NCBI RefSeq assembly: GCF_009002475.1
Contig: NZ_AP019860.1
Location: 3,844,001-3,908,000, forward strand
DNA from: Candidatus Uabimicrobium amorphum
GTDB taxonomy: Bacteria > Planctomycetota > Uabimicrobiia > Uabimicrobiales > Uabimicrobiaceae
Direction of reading: 5' to 3'
DNA length: 64,000 bases
Made by a program: the position numbers and the translations under genes. Shown piece after piece: positions 16,360 through 28,055 of this stretch. Each line of letters starts with the position of its first letter. Position 1 is the stretch's first letter. A model generated the notes under the pieces. It ran no database searches, was not told where the DNA came from, and saw nothing but the letters and a program-made list of their open reading frames with translations.

Positions 16360-17712
16360 TTGTACGGACTACAGGAAGACACCACAAACGTTCCTCTAAT
16401 GCAGATAGAAGATGAGGAAGAAAAGTTTCAGGAATTGCAAAACGCCATCGATAGCTGCGATGGCTACACTGATGCCGAATGGGAGATCAAGAAGTTCCAT
16501 CCAGAAACAAACGGCTGGCGCAGAGTCGCTCGCATTCCGATCACCGAAAGCAATTCCACCGAGGATCTCAAGGAAAAGATCAAAATGCAAAAATGGGGTG
16601 GCGCAGGAACCTACAGCATTACGCTGTACAACAACGACCAAACCGTTGCGCGCGCATCCAAAATAAAATTCTACATCGACGACATCGACAAAGAAGCCAC
16701 CAACACTCTCGTCGATCACTACAAGATCCCAACGGCAAACAACCAAAAACAAGACGCTTTTCAAAAAGAGCTACACGAAATACAAGTTGAAAACCTACGC
16801 AGCATGCGCTATCAAAAAATGAAGCACAATCTAAAAAAAGAAATGAACGAAGACGAACCGCAGCAACCACAAGGTGGCGACCAACTATCAACAATGATGC
16901 AAATGCAATTCAACATGCAACAACTCATGCTACAGCAACAACAACGGCAGGATGAGATAAAACGTGAAGACGACAAACGCAGAGAAGAACAGCGCCTACG
17001 CGACGAACAATCACGACAAGAACGCGAAGCACGACAAGAAGAAATTCGCCTAAAGATGATCGAACTACAAATGAACCAGCAACAACAAAACCAACAAATG
17101 CTACTGCAACTAATGCATCGCGAAAATCCTATTGAGAAACTGTTACTAGAAAAGACACTACAAGACAAAAAAGACCCCATAATGGACTCGATACCACAGT
17201 TTCTATCGATGGTCACCGGAACGCAACAAAAAATGCAAGAAGCCGGATTTGAGATACTAAAAAAAAACTTGGAGAAAAATAACATCCTAACCGAGTCCGA
17301 AGAAAGCATTCGCAAAATTGCTGCGATACGCGAAGAGATCATTGGCCCTGCGATTCAAGCGTTGCAGGCTTGGAAAAGTAGCGCACAACAAACACAATAC
17401 ACAACAACCACAACAAAACCAGAAACACGACCTCAAGTTCAAACTCAAACGCAGACACCAACGCAACAACCAGAAATGACCAGCGCCGAAAAAGCAGTAC
17501 GCGAAGCAGGCACGATGATCATGAACGGCAAAACTGGCGAAGAGGTATGGAATTTTATCCTACGCAAACTCAGCAACGAAGAACTACACGAACTATTTAC
17601 ATCGGAGCACACAAAGCAACAAATAAACGAAGCCCTGAGTAGTTTGGCCAACGCCGGATACAGCGCTGCGAACTTCATACTCAAACAAGCACAACAAAAC
17701 TTTAGCGAGTAA
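16360..17712 (+). CDS. Gln-rich coiled-coil protein, 450 residues
   Basis: The start is a TTG; AAGGGAG lies 7 bases before it and no ATG fits. Residues 25-105 form a compact alpha/beta domain (DAEWEIKKF, then 'KWGGAGTYSITLYN'). Residues 125-230 are an extreme Gln/Arg/Glu coiled coil. The middle is helical, followed by a Thr/Gln-rich linker (340-375) and a C-terminal helical domain. No membrane segment. The domain-plus-coil architecture suits a scaffold or internal structural protein. It starts the rightward structural run with the two following fibre-like genes. Confidence 0.6.
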   Translation: MYGLQEDTTNVPLMQIEDEEEKFQELQNAIDSCDGYTDAEWEIKKFHPETNGWRRVARIPITESNSTEDLKEKIKMQKWGGAGTYSITLYNNDQTVARASKIKFYIDDIDKEATNTLVDHYKIPTANNQKQDAFQKELHEIQVENLRSMRYQKMKHNLKKEMNEDEPQQPQGGDQLSTMMQMQFNMQQLMLQQQQRQDEIKREDDKRREEQRLRDEQSRQEREARQEEIRLKMIELQMNQQQQNQQMLLQLMHRENPIEKLLLEKTLQDKKDPIMDSIPQFLSMVTGTQQKMQEAGFEILKKNLEKNNILTESEESIRKIAAIREEIIGPAIQALQAWKSSAQQTQYTTTTTKPETRPQVQTQTQTPTQQPEMTSAEKAVREAGTMIMNGKTGEEVWNFILRKLSNEELHELFTSEHTKQQINEALSSLANAGYSAANFILKQAQQNFSE

Positions 17713-17716
17713 GCAT

Positions 17717-18955
17717 ATGAGCATATTTATCGACAGTTCCACAATTGTCAACGAAAGTGAAGGAGAGCAATTGCAAAACACAACAACGGATCGCATGCGT
17801 GTCAGTAACATCGTGACACAATTCGACGCGCAATTTCGGTACAACAAACAAGATTTACTCTGGGGAGAGTCGGGTAACAATGGTGGTGGAACCAGCATCC
17901 ATTTACCAAACGAAAGTAGCGTACAAATGTCCACCGGTGATGGCAATGATGGTAGCCATGCGCGAAGAAGAACCAATATCTGGTTTCGTTACCAGTTAGG
18001 CATTATTAACGTCATCGAGCAAGCCTTCGTATTTGCCGCAGGAAAAGAAAATCTAAAACAACAGGTAGGTATCTACGATGATGACAATGGTATTTTGCTA
18101 CAACTAGACAATACCATCGCAAAACTAATTTTAAAATCCAGCACCATCGGCAATATCACCATAGAACAACAAAACTGGAACGGTGACAAACTCAACGGTA
18201 CAGGCGAAAGTGGTATATCCATCGATTGGACGAAAGCACAACTCATGCGCATAGAACTACAATGGCGTGGTGTCGGAGCGATAAAAATCTACTTTCAAAT
18301 CGAAGACAGGTACATACTAGCGCACACAATACACAACGTAAACATGCGCGATAGCGTTTACATGACCACTGCGAACTTACCACTCACCTATGAGATCTTC
18401 AATGACGGAGCCGTCGCCGGGGCTAGCAGCATGAAACAACTAAGTTCCACCATTTACTCGGAAGGAGGAACGGATGCCAACAATCTAAAAGGTGACCTTA
18501 GAGCGGGAGATAGCGGTGATGACTTCATCCCAACAACCAACACTGAAAAAGCAATATTAGCCATTCGACCTAAACTCACATTTAACGGTATCACTAACCG
18601 CGGTCAAATCTGGCCATATGACATCAAATTTCACGTAGCAGACAACGAAGAATGCCGTTTTATCATCTACATCGGTGCGCAAGTACCTGATGGTGATTGG
18701 AACAGTGTGGGGGATGATTCTATCGCTGAATTCAACAACAATATGACATCATTTACACCTGGCTTACCTTTGGTACAAGAATTTGTTCTAGAAAACCGCT
18801 CTGAATTCAGTCAAATTGCCGAAGAGTTTCTACGTTCACCGTTAGTTCTAAACGAAGACGGAACAACGCAGACAATATTACTCATCACCAGTAAAAACCT
18901 AACAGGAGGCACTGCCAGTAGCCGTTGTTCGATAAAATGGAAAGAACAAAAATAG
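17717..18955 (+). CDS. Viral-type structural or fibre protein, 412 residues
   Basis: Beta-rich protein whose middle (about residues 90-260) carries a pattern I associate with structural proteins of environmental phages: 'QQVGIYDDDNGILLQLD', 'QQNWNGDKLNGTGESGISID', 'MRIELQWRGVGAIKIYF', 'HTIHNVN', 'YMTTANLPLTYEI' and 'SSTIYSEGG'. The fold is probably a concanavalin-like or jelly-roll domain. The link to viral proteins is from memory and needs a search. Probably a virion surface or receptor-binding component. It begins 4 bases after the coiled-coil gene and ends 8 bases before the next. Confidence 0.7.
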   Translation: MSIFIDSSTIVNESEGEQLQNTTTDRMRVSNIVTQFDAQFRYNKQDLLWGESGNNGGGTSIHLPNESSVQMSTGDGNDGSHARRRTNIWFRYQLGIINVIEQAFVFAAGKENLKQQVGIYDDDNGILLQLDNTIAKLILKSSTIGNITIEQQNWNGDKLNGTGESGISIDWTKAQLMRIELQWRGVGAIKIYFQIEDRYILAHTIHNVNMRDSVYMTTANLPLTYEIFNDGAVAGASSMKQLSSTIYSEGGTDANNLKGDLRAGDSGDDFIPTTNTEKAILAIRPKLTFNGITNRGQIWPYDIKFHVADNEECRFIIYIGAQVPDGDWNSVGDDSIAEFNNNMTSFTPGLPLVQEFVLENRSEFSQIAEEFLRSPLVLNEDGTTQTILLITSKNLTGGTASSRCSIKWKEQK

Positions 18956-18963
18956 GAGAAAAC

Positions 18964-19788
18964 ATGACCATCTGCATAAACGATAGCTGCAAAACAACTA
19001 GTTCACTACCTGAAAACTATTACAAAGGCCAACTATTCGCCTCTGACTTTCTATTTGCACCAAAGCCTGCGATTCAATGGCGCGGTGAAGGTCTACCAGT
19101 AGTCGTTGTAAATCAAAAAAACATCGACATATCGGATTTTGTAGACTTGGACATCCAAAACCAAAACCTAGAAGAAGGTGGCAGCATACAACCTGGTAGC
19201 CTATATCATCTTTACTTAGACGACAATGGCAATTTACTTCACTCCGCTTTGGTGCCAACATTTGGCAAGATCTACGCCACCCTAAATGGCGATTTACAAA
19301 AACGATATATTGGTTCCTACATTACAGATCAATTTGGGCAATTGCTAGATCCTATCACTGGTACAGGTTTTTCAGGTATTGATGAACAAAAACGGTTTCT
19401 AAAATTCGTTTCATCAAGCCAAGTGTTCACCAGTGCAGACAACGAACAAACCATACTAGAAGTACCAGAGTTTATTGCACTAAAAAATACGAAAATCCAA
19501 TTCTCTAGCCATGTAGTTTTTTCCAGTGACCAGGCCGGAGATGAAATCGAAATTAGAAACAACATGCTCCTAAATGCCTCCGATCGCAGCGTATCACAAA
19601 CCGCTGCAATAGCGAACAAACGATTCACTGCAGCTAATACAATATCGAAAATTTATAACTCATTCGCCAAAGACCATACAAAACTCAACATCAATTTTTC
19701 CAACACAAATGGCAATGTAACCATCGACAGCGGACCAACAACCATCGCGACTCGCATGGAACTACTCATCACAAGCCCACTACTATAA
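18964..19788 (+). CDS. Fibre- or spike-like protein, 274 residues
   Basis: Starts at ATG 18964 behind TAGGAG; an upstream in-frame start at 18925 would lie inside the previous gene. Middle segment 'LYHLYLDDNGNLLHSALVP' followed by 'LQKRYIGSYITDQFGQL' resembles phage fibre and tip proteins in which a parallel beta region displays a 'RYIGS' motif. The C-terminal domain is beta-rich with Asn/Ser repeats and ends hydrophobic. Expected to act at the virion surface. No catalytic residues seen. Confidence 0.65.
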   Translation: MTICINDSCKTTSSLPENYYKGQLFASDFLFAPKPAIQWRGEGLPVVVVNQKNIDISDFVDLDIQNQNLEEGGSIQPGSLYHLYLDDNGNLLHSALVPTFGKIYATLNGDLQKRYIGSYITDQFGQLLDPITGTGFSGIDEQKRFLKFVSSSQVFTSADNEQTILEVPEFIALKNTKIQFSSHVVFSSDQAGDEIEIRNNMLLNASDRSVSQTAAIANKRFTAANTISKIYNSFAKDHTKLNINFSNTNGNVTIDSGPTTIATRMELLITSPLL

Positions 19789-19800
19789 AAGGAAAACAAT

Positions 19801-20013
19801 ATGTTATCAAAAACAGTATCAAACCTAATTGAATACGTAGAACAAAACCCCGAAAAGGCGCAAGCCTTTGTCGAGGGAATTAACAAGGTTTGGAAAAACA
19901 GACAAATACTCATCAACAACAAAGAAATACTCATTAACGGATTGCAAGGCGTAGAACAGGGATTGGCCAACGTGACAAGCCTTGTCAATTTTTCATTGTT
20001 TCGCAAAAAATAG
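19801..20013 (+). CDS. Small helical protein, 70 residues
   Basis: Behind AAAGGA. Charged helical protein (Glu, Lys, Asn-rich) with a final segment 'LANVTSLVNFSLFRKK' that is amphipathic. Lies 12 bases after the spike-like gene and 8 bases before the HTH gene, thus part of the rightward operon. No family recognised. Confidence 0.6.
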   Translation: MLSKTVSNLIEYVEQNPEKAQAFVEGINKVWKNRQILINNKEILINGLQGVEQGLANVTSLVNFSLFRKK

Positions 20014-20021
20014 GAGGTTAT

Positions 20022-20207
20022 ATGTATACCGTAAAACAAGTCGCCGCATGGGCAAAAGTGAGTTCAGGAACTGTTGTTCGCTGGATTCACGATGGTAAAT
20101 TAAGGGCAAGAAAAAATAATAACGGGAAATGGCGAATATACAAGCTAAGTAGCAAAGCCTTGCTTAAATCTCGCAAAAAAAACAAGTCTACATCTAAAAA
20201 GAAATGA
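20022..20207 (+). CDS. MerR/excisionase-type HTH protein, 61 residues
   Basis: AGGAGGT ribosome site. Residues 1-40 form a MerR-like winged helix (YTVKQVAAWAKVSSGTVVRW, then 'DGKLRARKNNNGKWRIY'), the pattern of excisionases and small phage regulators. The tail is Lys/Ser-rich. Last gene of the rightward operon. Its 3' end, with the following hairpin, is duplicated at 29103-29216 and, decayed, at 20699-20787, so it flanked the caspase-HEAT gene before the duplications. Confidence 0.75.
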   Translation: MYTVKQVAAWAKVSSGTVVRWIHDGKLRARKNNNGKWRIYKLSSKALLKSRKKNKSTSKKK

Positions 20208-20262
20208 CATACTTTTTTAACTGCCAAAACAATTCATATTGGGATTCACAATATGAATTGTT
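20145..20262. repeat. Copy 1 of a duplicated block: HTH gene 3' end plus hairpin
   Basis: From CTAAGTAGCAAA at 20145 onward the DNA matches 29103 onward (same order: end of HTH gene, hairpin, HEAT-protein tail) with small indels. A third, degraded copy lies at 20699-20787. Confidence 0.75.
20228..20262. terminator. Bidirectional terminator, 14-bp stem
   Basis: AACAATTCATATTG pairs perfectly with CAATATGAATTGTT across a 7-base loop. T runs lie on both sides (CTTTTTTAACTG before it, TTCTTTTTT after it), so it can stop both the rightward operon and the leftward HEAT fragment. Confidence 0.75.
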
Positions 20263-20686
20263 ATTCTTTTTTCATTTTTTCTTCTACTTGTTTGGGAGAT
20301 TTTCCTTCAAGTAGTAACTTCACTCTTCTGGGGGTTTCTTTCACAGTTTTGACTGCATATTCATTTGCTTCTTTTGCATTTCCTTGCCAAGCATAAATGG
20401 CTGCTACTGTATTAAGATGGCTTTTATCTGTCAATTGCGATAAAAGTTCTATATCTATTTGACTAAAAGCCTTTTTGTCTTCTTTCATATATACATAGTT
20501 CCAAAAATAAGAATTCAAAGCTTCGACGCCTAATTTATCTTCTTTATTTTGAATAAGACTTCGAATAGAAGGTAAGGCTTTTTCTCCTATCTCCCCCAAT
20601 GCCTCCGCTGCATTATATCTCACATTTGAATTTACCATTGTGTTAGTTCTCAAATTTATTGATAAATTGAATGCACTTGGCGTCAT
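20261..20686 (-). pseudogene. 3' fragment of a caspase-HEAT gene
   Basis: Encodes one HEAT unit ([19 protein letters not shown]) followed by the conserved C-terminal domain of this family (about 110 residues, '[16 protein letters not shown]', '[19 protein letters not shown]', ending 'VEEKMKKE'). This domain is almost identical to the end of the 29215-37158 protein. The caspase and nearly all HEAT repeats are missing and the first 15 residues are unrelated. It sits between two copies of the HTH-gene remnant, so it is the relic of a duplication. Translation of a small product is possible but unproven. Confidence 0.75.
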
Positions 20687-20698
20687 TTTTTAATCTAG

Positions 20699-20787
20699 AA
20701 GCAAAATAAGCTTAAATCTCACAGAAAAGAAAGACCTGCATATCAAAAGAAACGACATACTCTTAACTACCAAAACAAGTCGATATT
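20699..20787. repeat. Degraded copy of the HTH-tail block
   Basis: GCAAAATAAGCTTAAATCTC and the following bases track 29121-29195 with scattered substitutions (for example 'GAAACGACATACTCTTAACT' against 'GAAATGACATACTTTAACT'). The hairpin partner is lost. The gap 20687-20902 holds this relic and no gene. Confidence 0.65.
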
Positions 20788-20902
20788 GTGTATCGCATTG
20801 ACTTCCATTGCGAAGCGCATAAGATCATGTATGCTACCAATATCTTCAAAAGTTTGAACAGCAACATCTGCAAGGTTACTAGGAGTAAATCTTTACTTAT
20901 GG

Positions 20903-23900
20903 CTAGTACTTCAAATACAAATTTCTAATGGGAAGCAAGGATTTTTCGCCTATTTTACTCAATGCCTGCGCTGCATAATCTCTCACAGATAAATCTTCAT
21001 ATTCATCTTCTAGAACCAAAGTAAGATATGACACGGCTAGCTCTGCTTTTTCTCCTATTTTTCCCAATGCCTCCGTTGCACCTCTTCTCACAGTTGAATC
21101 TTCATCCTTTAGCGCAAGAATAAGAGCTGGTACTGCTTTCTCTGCTTTTTCTCCTATCCCTCCCAATGCATCTACTGCATTACGGCGTACATAGAAGTCC
21201 TTGTCTTTTAAAGCATCAATAAGTGCCGGTACTGCTTTCTCCGCTTTTTCTCCTATCCCTCCCAATGCCCTTGCTGTAGAGACTCTCACAATCCGATCCT
21301 CGTCTTTTAGAGCACGAGTGAGAGCTGGTACTGCTTTCTCCGCTTTTTCTCCTATTTTTTCCAATACTTTTGCCGCATATTCTCTCACAGATTTATTATG
21401 GGCTTTTAGAGCCTGAATAAGAGCTGGTACTGCTTTCTCTCCTATTCTCCACAATGCATTTGCTGCTGACCTTCTCACAATCCGATCCTTGTCTTTTAGA
21501 GCACGAGTGAGAGCTGGTGCTGCTTTCTCTGCTTTTTTTCCTACTCTCCCCAATGCCTCTGCTGCAAAACTTCTCATAATTCTATCCTCATCCTCTAAAG
21601 CAAGAACAAGAGCTGGTACTGCTTTCTCTGCTTTTTCTCCTATCCTACACAGTGCCCAGGCTGCCTTCATTCTTACAGTTGAACTTTCATCGTTCAGAGC
21701 CTGAATAAGAGCTGGTAATACTTTCCCTACTTTTTCTACTACTCTCCCTAATGCCTCTGCTGCATACTCTTTCACAGATCTATCAATAAGAGCTGGTACT
21801 GCTTTCTCTGCCTTTTCTACTATTTTTTCCAATGCTTTTGCCGCATAATATCTAACATTTGGGTCCTGGTCTTTTAGAGCATCAATAAGTACCGGCACAG
21901 CTTTTTCTCCTACTCTCGCCAATGAATCTGTTGCAGAACTTCCCACTTGGAAATCTTCATCCTTTAGAGCCTGAATAAGAGCTGGTACTGCTTTCTCTGC
22001 TTTCTCTCCTATTCTACCCAATGCCTCTGCCGCATGATATCTAACATATTTATCCTGGTCTTTTAGAGCATCAATAAGAGCTGGTACTGCTTTCTCTGCT
22101 TTCTCTCCTATTCTACCCAATGCCTCTGCCGCATGATATCTAACATATTTATCCTTGTCTTTTAGAGCATCAATAAGTACCGGCACAGCTTTTTCTCCTA
22201 CTCTCACCAATGAATCTGTTGCAGAACTTCTCACTTGGAAATCTTCATCCTTTAGAGCCTGAATAAGAGCTGGTACTGCTTTCTCTGTTTTTTCTCCTAT
22301 TTTTCCCAATGCCTCTGCCGCATAATATCTAACATATTTATCCTGGTCTTTTAGAGCATCAATAAGAGCTGGTACTGCTTTCTCTGCCTTTTCTCCTATT
22401 TTGCCCAAGGCCTCTGCTGCATGATATCTAACATATTTATCCTGGTCTTTTAGAGCATCAATAAGAGCTGGTACTGCTTTCTCTGCTTTCTCTCCTATTC
22501 TACCCAATGCCTTTGCCGCATAATATCTCACAGATCTATCCTGGTCTTTTAGAGCCTGGATAAGAGCTGGTACTGCTTTCTCTGCCTTCTCTGCTTTTTC
22601 TCCTATTATGCCTAATACCTTTGCTGCAAAACTTCTCACAGTTGAATCTTCATCCTTTAGAGCTTGAATAAGAGCTGGTACTACTTTATCTGATTTTTTT
22701 CCTATCATTCCCAATGCCTTTGCTACAGAATTTCTCACTTCGAAATTTTTATCTGTGAGAACCTGGATAAGAGCTGGTACTTTCTCTGCTTTTTCTCCTA
22801 TCATTCCCAATGCCTTTGCTGCAGAATTTCTCACTTCGAAATTTTTATCTGTGAGAACCTGGATAAGAGCTGGTACTGCTTTCTCTGCTTTTTTTCCTAT
22901 CGTTCCCAATGCCTTTGCTGCAGAATTTTTCACTTCTAAATATTCATCCTTTAGAGCCTGAATAAGAGCTGGTACTGCTTTCTCTGCTTTCTCTCCTATT
23001 CTACCCAATATATAAGCCGCATCCCGTCTTACAGTGGAATCTTCATTCTTTAGAGCCTGAATAAGAGCTGGTACTGCTTTCTCTGCTTTCTCTCCTATTC
23101 TACCCAATGATTTTACTACGTACTCTCTCACAGTTGAATCTTCATCCTTTAGAGCCTGAATAAGAGCTGGTACTGCTTTCTCTGCTTTCTCTCCTATTCT
23201 ACCCAATATATAAGCCGCATCTCGTCTTACAATCGGATATTCATCCTTTAGAGCCTGAATAAGAGCTGGTACTACTTTCTCTGTTTTTTCTACTATTTTA
23301 CTCAGTGCATAAGCTGCAGAACTTCTCACGAATACATTTTCATCTTCCATAAGGAAAGTTAAAATTTGTACATTTTCTACTTTTCCTATCTTTACTAATG
23401 TACGTACTGCAGAATTTCTCACTTCTGAGTCCAGGTCTTTTAGAGCCTGAATAAGAGCTGGTACTGCTTTCTCTGCTTTTTCACCTATCATTCCCAATGC
23501 CTCCGTTGCACCTCTTCTCACAGTTGAATCTTCATCCTTTAGCGCAAGAATAAGAGCTGGTACTGCTTTCTCTGCTTTCTCTCCTATCATTCCCAATGCC
23601 AAGACTGCAGAATTTCTCACAGTTGAATCTTCATCCTTTAGAGCCTGAATAAGAGCTGGTACTGCTTTCTCTGCTTTCTCTCCTATCATTCCCAATGCCA
23701 AGACTGCAGAATTTCTCACAGTTGAATCTTCATCCTTTAGAGCCTGAATAAGAGCTGGTACTGCTTTCTCTGTTTTTTCTCCTATCATTCCCAATGCCTT
23801 TGCTGCAGAATTTCTCACAGTCAAATCCTCGTCTTTTAGAGCATCAATAAGTGCTGGTACTGCTTTCTCTGCTTTCTCTCCTATTCTAACCAATATATAA

Positions 23901-26900
23901 GCCGCATCCCGTCTTACAATCGGATCTTCGTCTTTTAGAGCCTGAATAAGAGCTGGTACTGCTTTCTCTGTTTTTTCTCCTATCATTCTCAATGCCTTTG
24001 CTGCAGAATTTCTTACTCTAACATCTGAGTCCTGGTCTTCTAGAGCCTGAATAAGAGCTGGTACTGCTTTCTCTGCTTTTCTTCCGATAAATCTCAATAT
24101 ACAAGCCGCATTCCGTCTTACAATCGGATCTTCATTCTTTAGAGCCTGAATAAGAGCTGGCACTGCTTTCTCTCCTATTTTCCTAAATGCATAGTTTACA
24201 TTTAGACTTTTATATTTTAGAGCACTAGTGAGAGCTGGTACTGCTTTCTCTGCTTTTTCTCCTATCATTCCCAATGCCCTTGCTGCATAGTTTAGAATCT
24301 CTAAGCTATGCTCTGGAGAGCGAATAGGCACTCGCTCTAACTTCTTTGCTTTTTTTGCTTTTTTTATTTTTTCGAATGTACTTTTTGCTTTTTTTATTTT
24401 TTCGAATGTACTTGTTGTCAAATCTCTCACAGATTCATTTATAACCTGAATAAGAGCTGGCACTGCTTTCTCTCCTATTTCTCCCAATGCCTTTGCTGCA
24501 GAACCTCTTATATTTGGGTTCTTATCTTTTAGAGCCTGAATAAGAGCTGGTACTGCTTTTTCTGCTTTCTCTCCCATCATTCCCAATGCCCTTGCAGCAA
24601 AACTTCTCGCAGTTGAATCTAAATCCTGAAAACGCAATACCGCTAACTTCTCTATTTCTTTATCTTCTAGAGCCTGAACAAGAGCTGGCACAGCTTTTTC
24701 TCCTATTTCCCCCAATGCCCTTGCTGCAAAACTTCTCGCAGTTGAATCTGAATTTTCATCTTTTAGAGCCTGAATAAGAGTTGGTACTGCTTTCTCTGCT
24801 TTTTCTCCTGCCTTTCCCAATGTCTTTGCTGCAGAATTTCTCACTTCTGAATCTTCATCCTTTAGAGCCTGAATAAGAGCTGGTACTGCTTTCTCTACTT
24901 TTTCTCCTGCCTTTCCCAATGCCTTTGCTGCAGAATTTCTCACTTCTGAATCTTCATCCTTTAGCGCCTGAATAAGAGCTGGTACTGCTTTCTCTACTTT
25001 TTCTCCTGCCTTTCCCAATGCCTTTACTGCAGAATTTCTCACTTCTGAATCTTCATCCTTTAGAGCCTGAATAAGAGCTGGTACTGCTTTCTCTGCTTTT
25101 TCTCCTATCATTCCCAATGCTTTTGCCGCATACTCTCTCACAGATCTATCCTGGTCTTTTAGAGCATCAATAAGTGCTGGTACAGCTTTTTCTCCTACTC
25201 TCCCCAATGCCTCTGCTGCAGAATTTCTCATTTCTGAATCTTCATCCTTTAGAGCCTGAATAAGAACTGGAATAACTTTTTCTGCCTCTCCTGCCTTTCC
25301 CAATGCCTTTACTGCAGAATTTCTCACTTCTGAATCTTCATCCTTTAGAGCCTGAATAAGAGCTGGTACTGCTTTCTCTGCTTTTTCTCCTATCAGACCC
25401 AATGCCTCTGCTGCAGAACTTCTCACATTTGAATCTTCGTCTTTCAAGAATTCTAAAAAAATATTTCCAACTATATATTTTTCTTGTGAGATTATAATAT
25501 CGATGGCTTCCTGTTTTTCAATCCAACTCCTTTCACTTATAGAAAGGAAAAATTTAGCAATAAAAGCTTCTTCCATGTCACTTTTTATAATAATTAAAGC
25601 TGCTTTTGATTTTATATAATTACTTTCATTGCGATTTATTATAGTCTTATAAAGGTTATCAAAATTGACCTCTGCGAAAACGGGAATAAAAAAATCTTGG
25701 TCTTTTTGGTTTAGTTGGTCTATTAATCTAAACAGTAAGTCTTTTTTCCAACTACGAAAAGCAAATAATAATTTTTTCGATATTTGATTTTGACTTTGGT
25801 CAATCTTTAATTCATGAACAATAGCTAAAAAAGCCCTTTCGCCTATTTGTTCTAGATCTTTTGCTATATCCGTTTTGATATTTTTATTTTCTTCATTGAA
25901 TAGTTTGAATAGCAGATCTAAATCTTTTCCCTTTTTTTCAAGGTACCCTAAAACCTGTTTTCTAAGATATTGATCTCTTGCTTTGAAATATTTTTCGAAA
26001 TCACTATCTTCAAGCTCATCCTTTAACGAATCGAATGCTTTTGTACGCTCGGGATTTTCAGTGTTGGATAAAAACAGATTTATACGATTCTCATAAAACT
26101 CTAACTCTTGGATTCCAGAAGTTGTTAACCATTGGTATTCTTGAATTATCTGTTGAAGTATCTGGGCTTGATTTTGGTATGTTCCACCAATTAGTTTTTT
26201 AAGATTCTCTAGCTTGTTTAGCTTCGTTGTCACACTTCGCAGCTTGACTTTATGTTTTGACAATTCTTCCCATTTCAACTTTAACCTTTTGCTATACTTT
26301 TGAAGGATGTCAACCGCTTTATCATCTGCATAAATGTGCAGCGTTCCCAAACAATCGACAACTTCATACAAATCTGCTTCACTTTGTTTCTGATTTTTCA
26401 AAGAAAAGAAGCTTTCCAGATTTATCACTTTGGGTTCTTCATCCTGGTAAGAAAAATAATTTGTCAGCGCAGATACAACATTGTCAAATTCTTTTATTTT
26501 TCTAACGTGTCTTTGAGCCTTATCCTGGATAAACTTCAGAGCAGTTTTTCGTGGAATGGGTTCTTCATCTTCGAGTAGTTTTGCAATGTGATGTAGCGCA
26601 CTTTTCGTCAGAGAAATTTGATCTTGCTCAGAATAAGTGTCGATAAACTTCCCCAATGCTTCACATCCGGAGCTACGAAAATCGGCATACACTTTGTCAC
26701 TCAGGTATAGCGGTGCTAGAAGCTTTGGGTTGAGAACTTTGTACGCCGGAAAAAACATAAAGTCACCATCACCTCCAAGACTGCCATAACGAGGTGTTTG
26801 CTTCGCATCCAAACGTTTGTCGTTAGTGAGGTTCGTCATCATGTAGTAACCTAAGTCAGATGTCAGTACTATACCATCGTCTCGCCCGACCAACCCTTTC

Positions 26901-28045
26901 AAGGCTTGTAAGAGTACTGCGGAAAAAGGGGAGTGACCACTGGTGTCAGTGAGTTGTGCATACTTTGTTGAGGTGCTTAGTTTATCTGCCACTACCTCAT
27001 TCCCAGTTCCAGCACTGATTACCTGAAAAGACCTACGCGCAAAAACACGATCTATATTTTCGCCTGTACCGAATTGAAAAGTGGCATTGTTGTAACCTTC
27101 GAGTTTTGGTTTGTACTTGTCTTGGAGAAGAGAGCCGCCAAAGCAACAGTCGAGTACCATCAAGGTGTGCTTGGCGTTTTTTTGTGAAAGTTTCTTGGCG
27201 ATTTTTGTTAGCGAAATATAGCCATTATCGTTTTTGTTCTCTGGAGTTGCAACAATATGGCCAGGCACACCGTGTCCTGCGTAAAATAGAAAAATAGCGT
27301 CGTTAGAATCTACTTTTGCAAAAGTTTGCGTTAAAAGACCTTCTACAACTTTTTTGGTAATGAGCGGGGTCTCTACAATCGTTTCTTTACCATATGTTGC
27401 AGTATATGATTTTCCGTAAGGAGTGAATTTATTTTGGGTTTTCTCTTTTATCTCACTTCGGCGATAGACATTTTTGGGAATTTCATCACAGAGATATACC
27501 ACATTTTCAAAGCCGTAACGACTGCTCAAAACAGATGCGACTTCACCAGCATCGTAGTTTGGTCCATCTAACTCAGGGTAGTATTTGTTGTACTTGTTAA
27601 TCCCAATTACTAGTGCGTGTCGTTTACCATAGCGCAATCGTTGCCGAAAGTCGTTACTGACACCAAGGATATTAAGGCCACCAAGGTTTTTGGACACTCG
27701 TGATGCTAAAGAACGTTTAGTGGCTGTTTTTTGGAATTTCTTTTGTGAAGTTTGTTGTGGCAAATATCGTTTGATAATATCTAATGCATGTTCAATTGCT
27801 TTTTTGTTTTTATCGTTTGCGTTTGTCAGTAATTTCTGCAAATCCGATTGAATAGAAATTGCATTCACACCTATTTTCTCTAAATCAACCAATGCCAAAA
27901 GGTGCGAACGAGCATCTTTTAATTGTAGTTGTTGTAATATTTTGTCTAGTCGCTCGCTTAAATTTTTGTCTTTCGACTGTGCAAAAGCTAAGCAAAATAA
28001 CGTAAACAGAATTACAGCATATCGCAAATATTTTCGTCCCATCAT
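20903..28045 (-). CDS. Giant exported caspase-like protein with HEAT repeats, copy 1
   Basis: 2380 residues. Signal peptide at 1-22 ([17 protein letters not shown]). A short helical domain is followed by a caspase/metacaspase-type domain (about 140-440) with '[13 protein letters not shown]', catalytic His258 in FYAGHG and Cys301 in LDCCFGG. Next comes a helical linker (about 440-860), then roughly 45 HEAT repeats of 31-33 residues (consensus [27 protein letters not shown]). The conserved C-terminal domain present in copy 2 is missing: the last repeat runs into an unrelated end ([11 protein letters not shown]). The protein should be a periplasmic or surface protease, or a protease-like scaffold, with HEAT repeats binding partners. 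GAGG before the ATG. Paralogue of the 29215 gene. Confidence 0.9.
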   Translation of the reverse strand: MMGRKYLRYAVILFTLFCLAFAQSKDKNLSERLDKILQQLQLKDARSHLLALVDLEKIGVNAISIQSDLQKLLTNANDKNKKAIEHALDIIKRYLPQQTSQKKFQKTATKRSLASRVSKNLGGLNILGVSNDFRQRLRYGKRHALVIGINKYNKYYPELDGPNYDAGEVASVLSSRYGFENVVYLCDEIPKNVYRRSEIKEKTQNKFTPYGKSYTATYGKETIVETPLITKKVVEGLLTQTFAKVDSNDAIFLFYAGHGVPGHIVATPENKNDNGYISLTKIAKKLSQKNAKHTLMVLDCCFGGSLLQDKYKPKLEGYNNATFQFGTGENIDRVFARRSFQVISAGTGNEVVADKLSTSTKYAQLTDTSGHSPFSAVLLQALKGLVGRDDGIVLTSDLGYYMMTNLTNDKRLDAKQTPRYGSLGGDGDFMFFPAYKVLNPKLLAPLYLSDKVYADFRSSGCEALGKFIDTYSEQDQISLTKSALHHIAKLLEDEEPIPRKTALKFIQDKAQRHVRKIKEFDNVVSALTNYFSYQDEEPKVINLESFFSLKNQKQSEADLYEVVDCLGTLHIYADDKAVDILQKYSKRLKLKWEELSKHKVKLRSVTTKLNKLENLKKLIGGTYQNQAQILQQIIQEYQWLTTSGIQELEFYENRINLFLSNTENPERTKAFDSLKDELEDSDFEKYFKARDQYLRKQVLGYLEKKGKDLDLLFKLFNEENKNIKTDIAKDLEQIGERAFLAIVHELKIDQSQNQISKKLLFAFRSWKKDLLFRLIDQLNQKDQDFFIPVFAEVNFDNLYKTIINRNESNYIKSKAALIIIKSDMEEAFIAKFFLSISERSWIEKQEAIDIIISQEKYIVGNIFLEFLKDEDSNVRSSAAEALGLIGEKAEKAVPALIQALKDEDSEVRNSAVKALGKAGEAEKVIPVLIQALKDEDSEMRNSAAEALGRVGEKAVPALIDALKDQDRSVREYAAKALGMIGEKAEKAVPALIQALKDEDSEVRNSAVKALGKAGEKVEKAVPALIQALKDEDSEVRNSAAKALGKAGEKVEKAVPALIQALKDEDSEVRNSAAKTLGKAGEKAEKAVPTLIQALKDENSDSTARSFAARALGEIGEKAVPALVQALEDKEIEKLAVLRFQDLDSTARSFAARALGMMGEKAEKAVPALIQALKDKNPNIRGSAAKALGEIGEKAVPALIQVINESVRDLTTSTFEKIKKAKSTFEKIKKAKKAKKLERVPIRSPEHSLEILNYAARALGMIGEKAEKAVPALTSALKYKSLNVNYAFRKIGEKAVPALIQALKNEDPIVRRNAACILRFIGRKAEKAVPALIQALEDQDSDVRVRNSAAKALRMIGEKTEKAVPALIQALKDEDPIVRRDAAYILVRIGEKAEKAVPALIDALKDEDLTVRNSAAKALGMIGEKTEKAVPALIQALKDEDSTVRNSAVLALGMIGEKAEKAVPALIQALKDEDSTVRNSAVLALGMIGEKAEKAVPALILALKDEDSTVRRGATEALGMIGEKAEKAVPALIQALKDLDSEVRNSAVRTLVKIGKVENVQILTFLMEDENVFVRSSAAYALSKIVEKTEKVVPALIQALKDEYPIVRRDAAYILGRIGEKAEKAVPALIQALKDEDSTVREYVVKSLGRIGEKAEKAVPALIQALKNEDSTVRRDAAYILGRIGEKAEKAVPALIQALKDEYLEVKNSAAKALGTIGKKAEKAVPALIQVLTDKNFEVRNSAAKALGMIGEKAEKVPALIQVLTDKNFEVRNSVAKALGMIGKKSDKVVPALIQALKDEDSTVRSFAAKVLGIIGEKAEKAEKAVPALIQALKDQDRSVRYYAAKALGRIGEKAEKAVPALIDALKDQDKYVRYHAAEALGKIGEKAEKAVPALIDALKDQDKYVRYYAAEALGKIGEKTEKAVPALIQALKDEDFQVRSSATDSLVRVGEKAVPVLIDALKDKDKYVRYHAAEALGRIGEKAEKAVPALIDALKDQDKYVRYHAAEALGRIGEKAEKAVPALIQALKDEDFQVGSSATDSLARVGEKAVPVLIDALKDQDPNVRYYAAKALEKIVEKAEKAVPALIDRSVKEYAAEALGRVVEKVGKVLPALIQALNDESSTVRMKAAWALCRIGEKAEKAVPALVLALEDEDRIMRSFAAEALGRVGKKAEKAAPALTRALKDKDRIVRRSAANALWRIGEKAVPALIQALKAHNKSVREYAAKVLEKIGEKAEKAVPALTRALKDEDRIVRVSTARALGGIGEKAEKAVPALIDALKDKDFYVRRNAVDALGGIGEKAEKAVPALILALKDEDSTVRRGATEALGKIGEKAELAVSYLTLVLEDEYEDLSVRDYAAQALSKIGEKSLLPIRNLYLKY
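20940..25450. repeat. HEAT-repeat tandem DNA, about 96-99 bp period
   Basis: About 45 degenerate direct repeats of 93-99 bp within the coding sequence, each containing (plus strand) a variant of 'AGAGCTGGTACTGCTTTCTC'. Neighbouring units are often nearly identical, for example those at 23560-23760. This is a substrate for unequal recombination. It is coding DNA, not a CRISPR array. Confidence 0.9.
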
Positions 28046-28055
28046 GATAACCTCA

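Noticed and set aside
16396..17342. Minus-strand ORFs of 122, 91 and 176 codons opposite the Gln-rich coiled-coil gene
   Set aside because: Cys/Ser-rich composition typical of the antisense of CAA/GAA-rich coding DNA; no ribosome sites.
2237..20207. Ordinary tailed prophage
   Set aside because: No terminase, portal, head-maturation protease, tape-measure or tail genes can be recognised, and the operon is full of membrane proteins.
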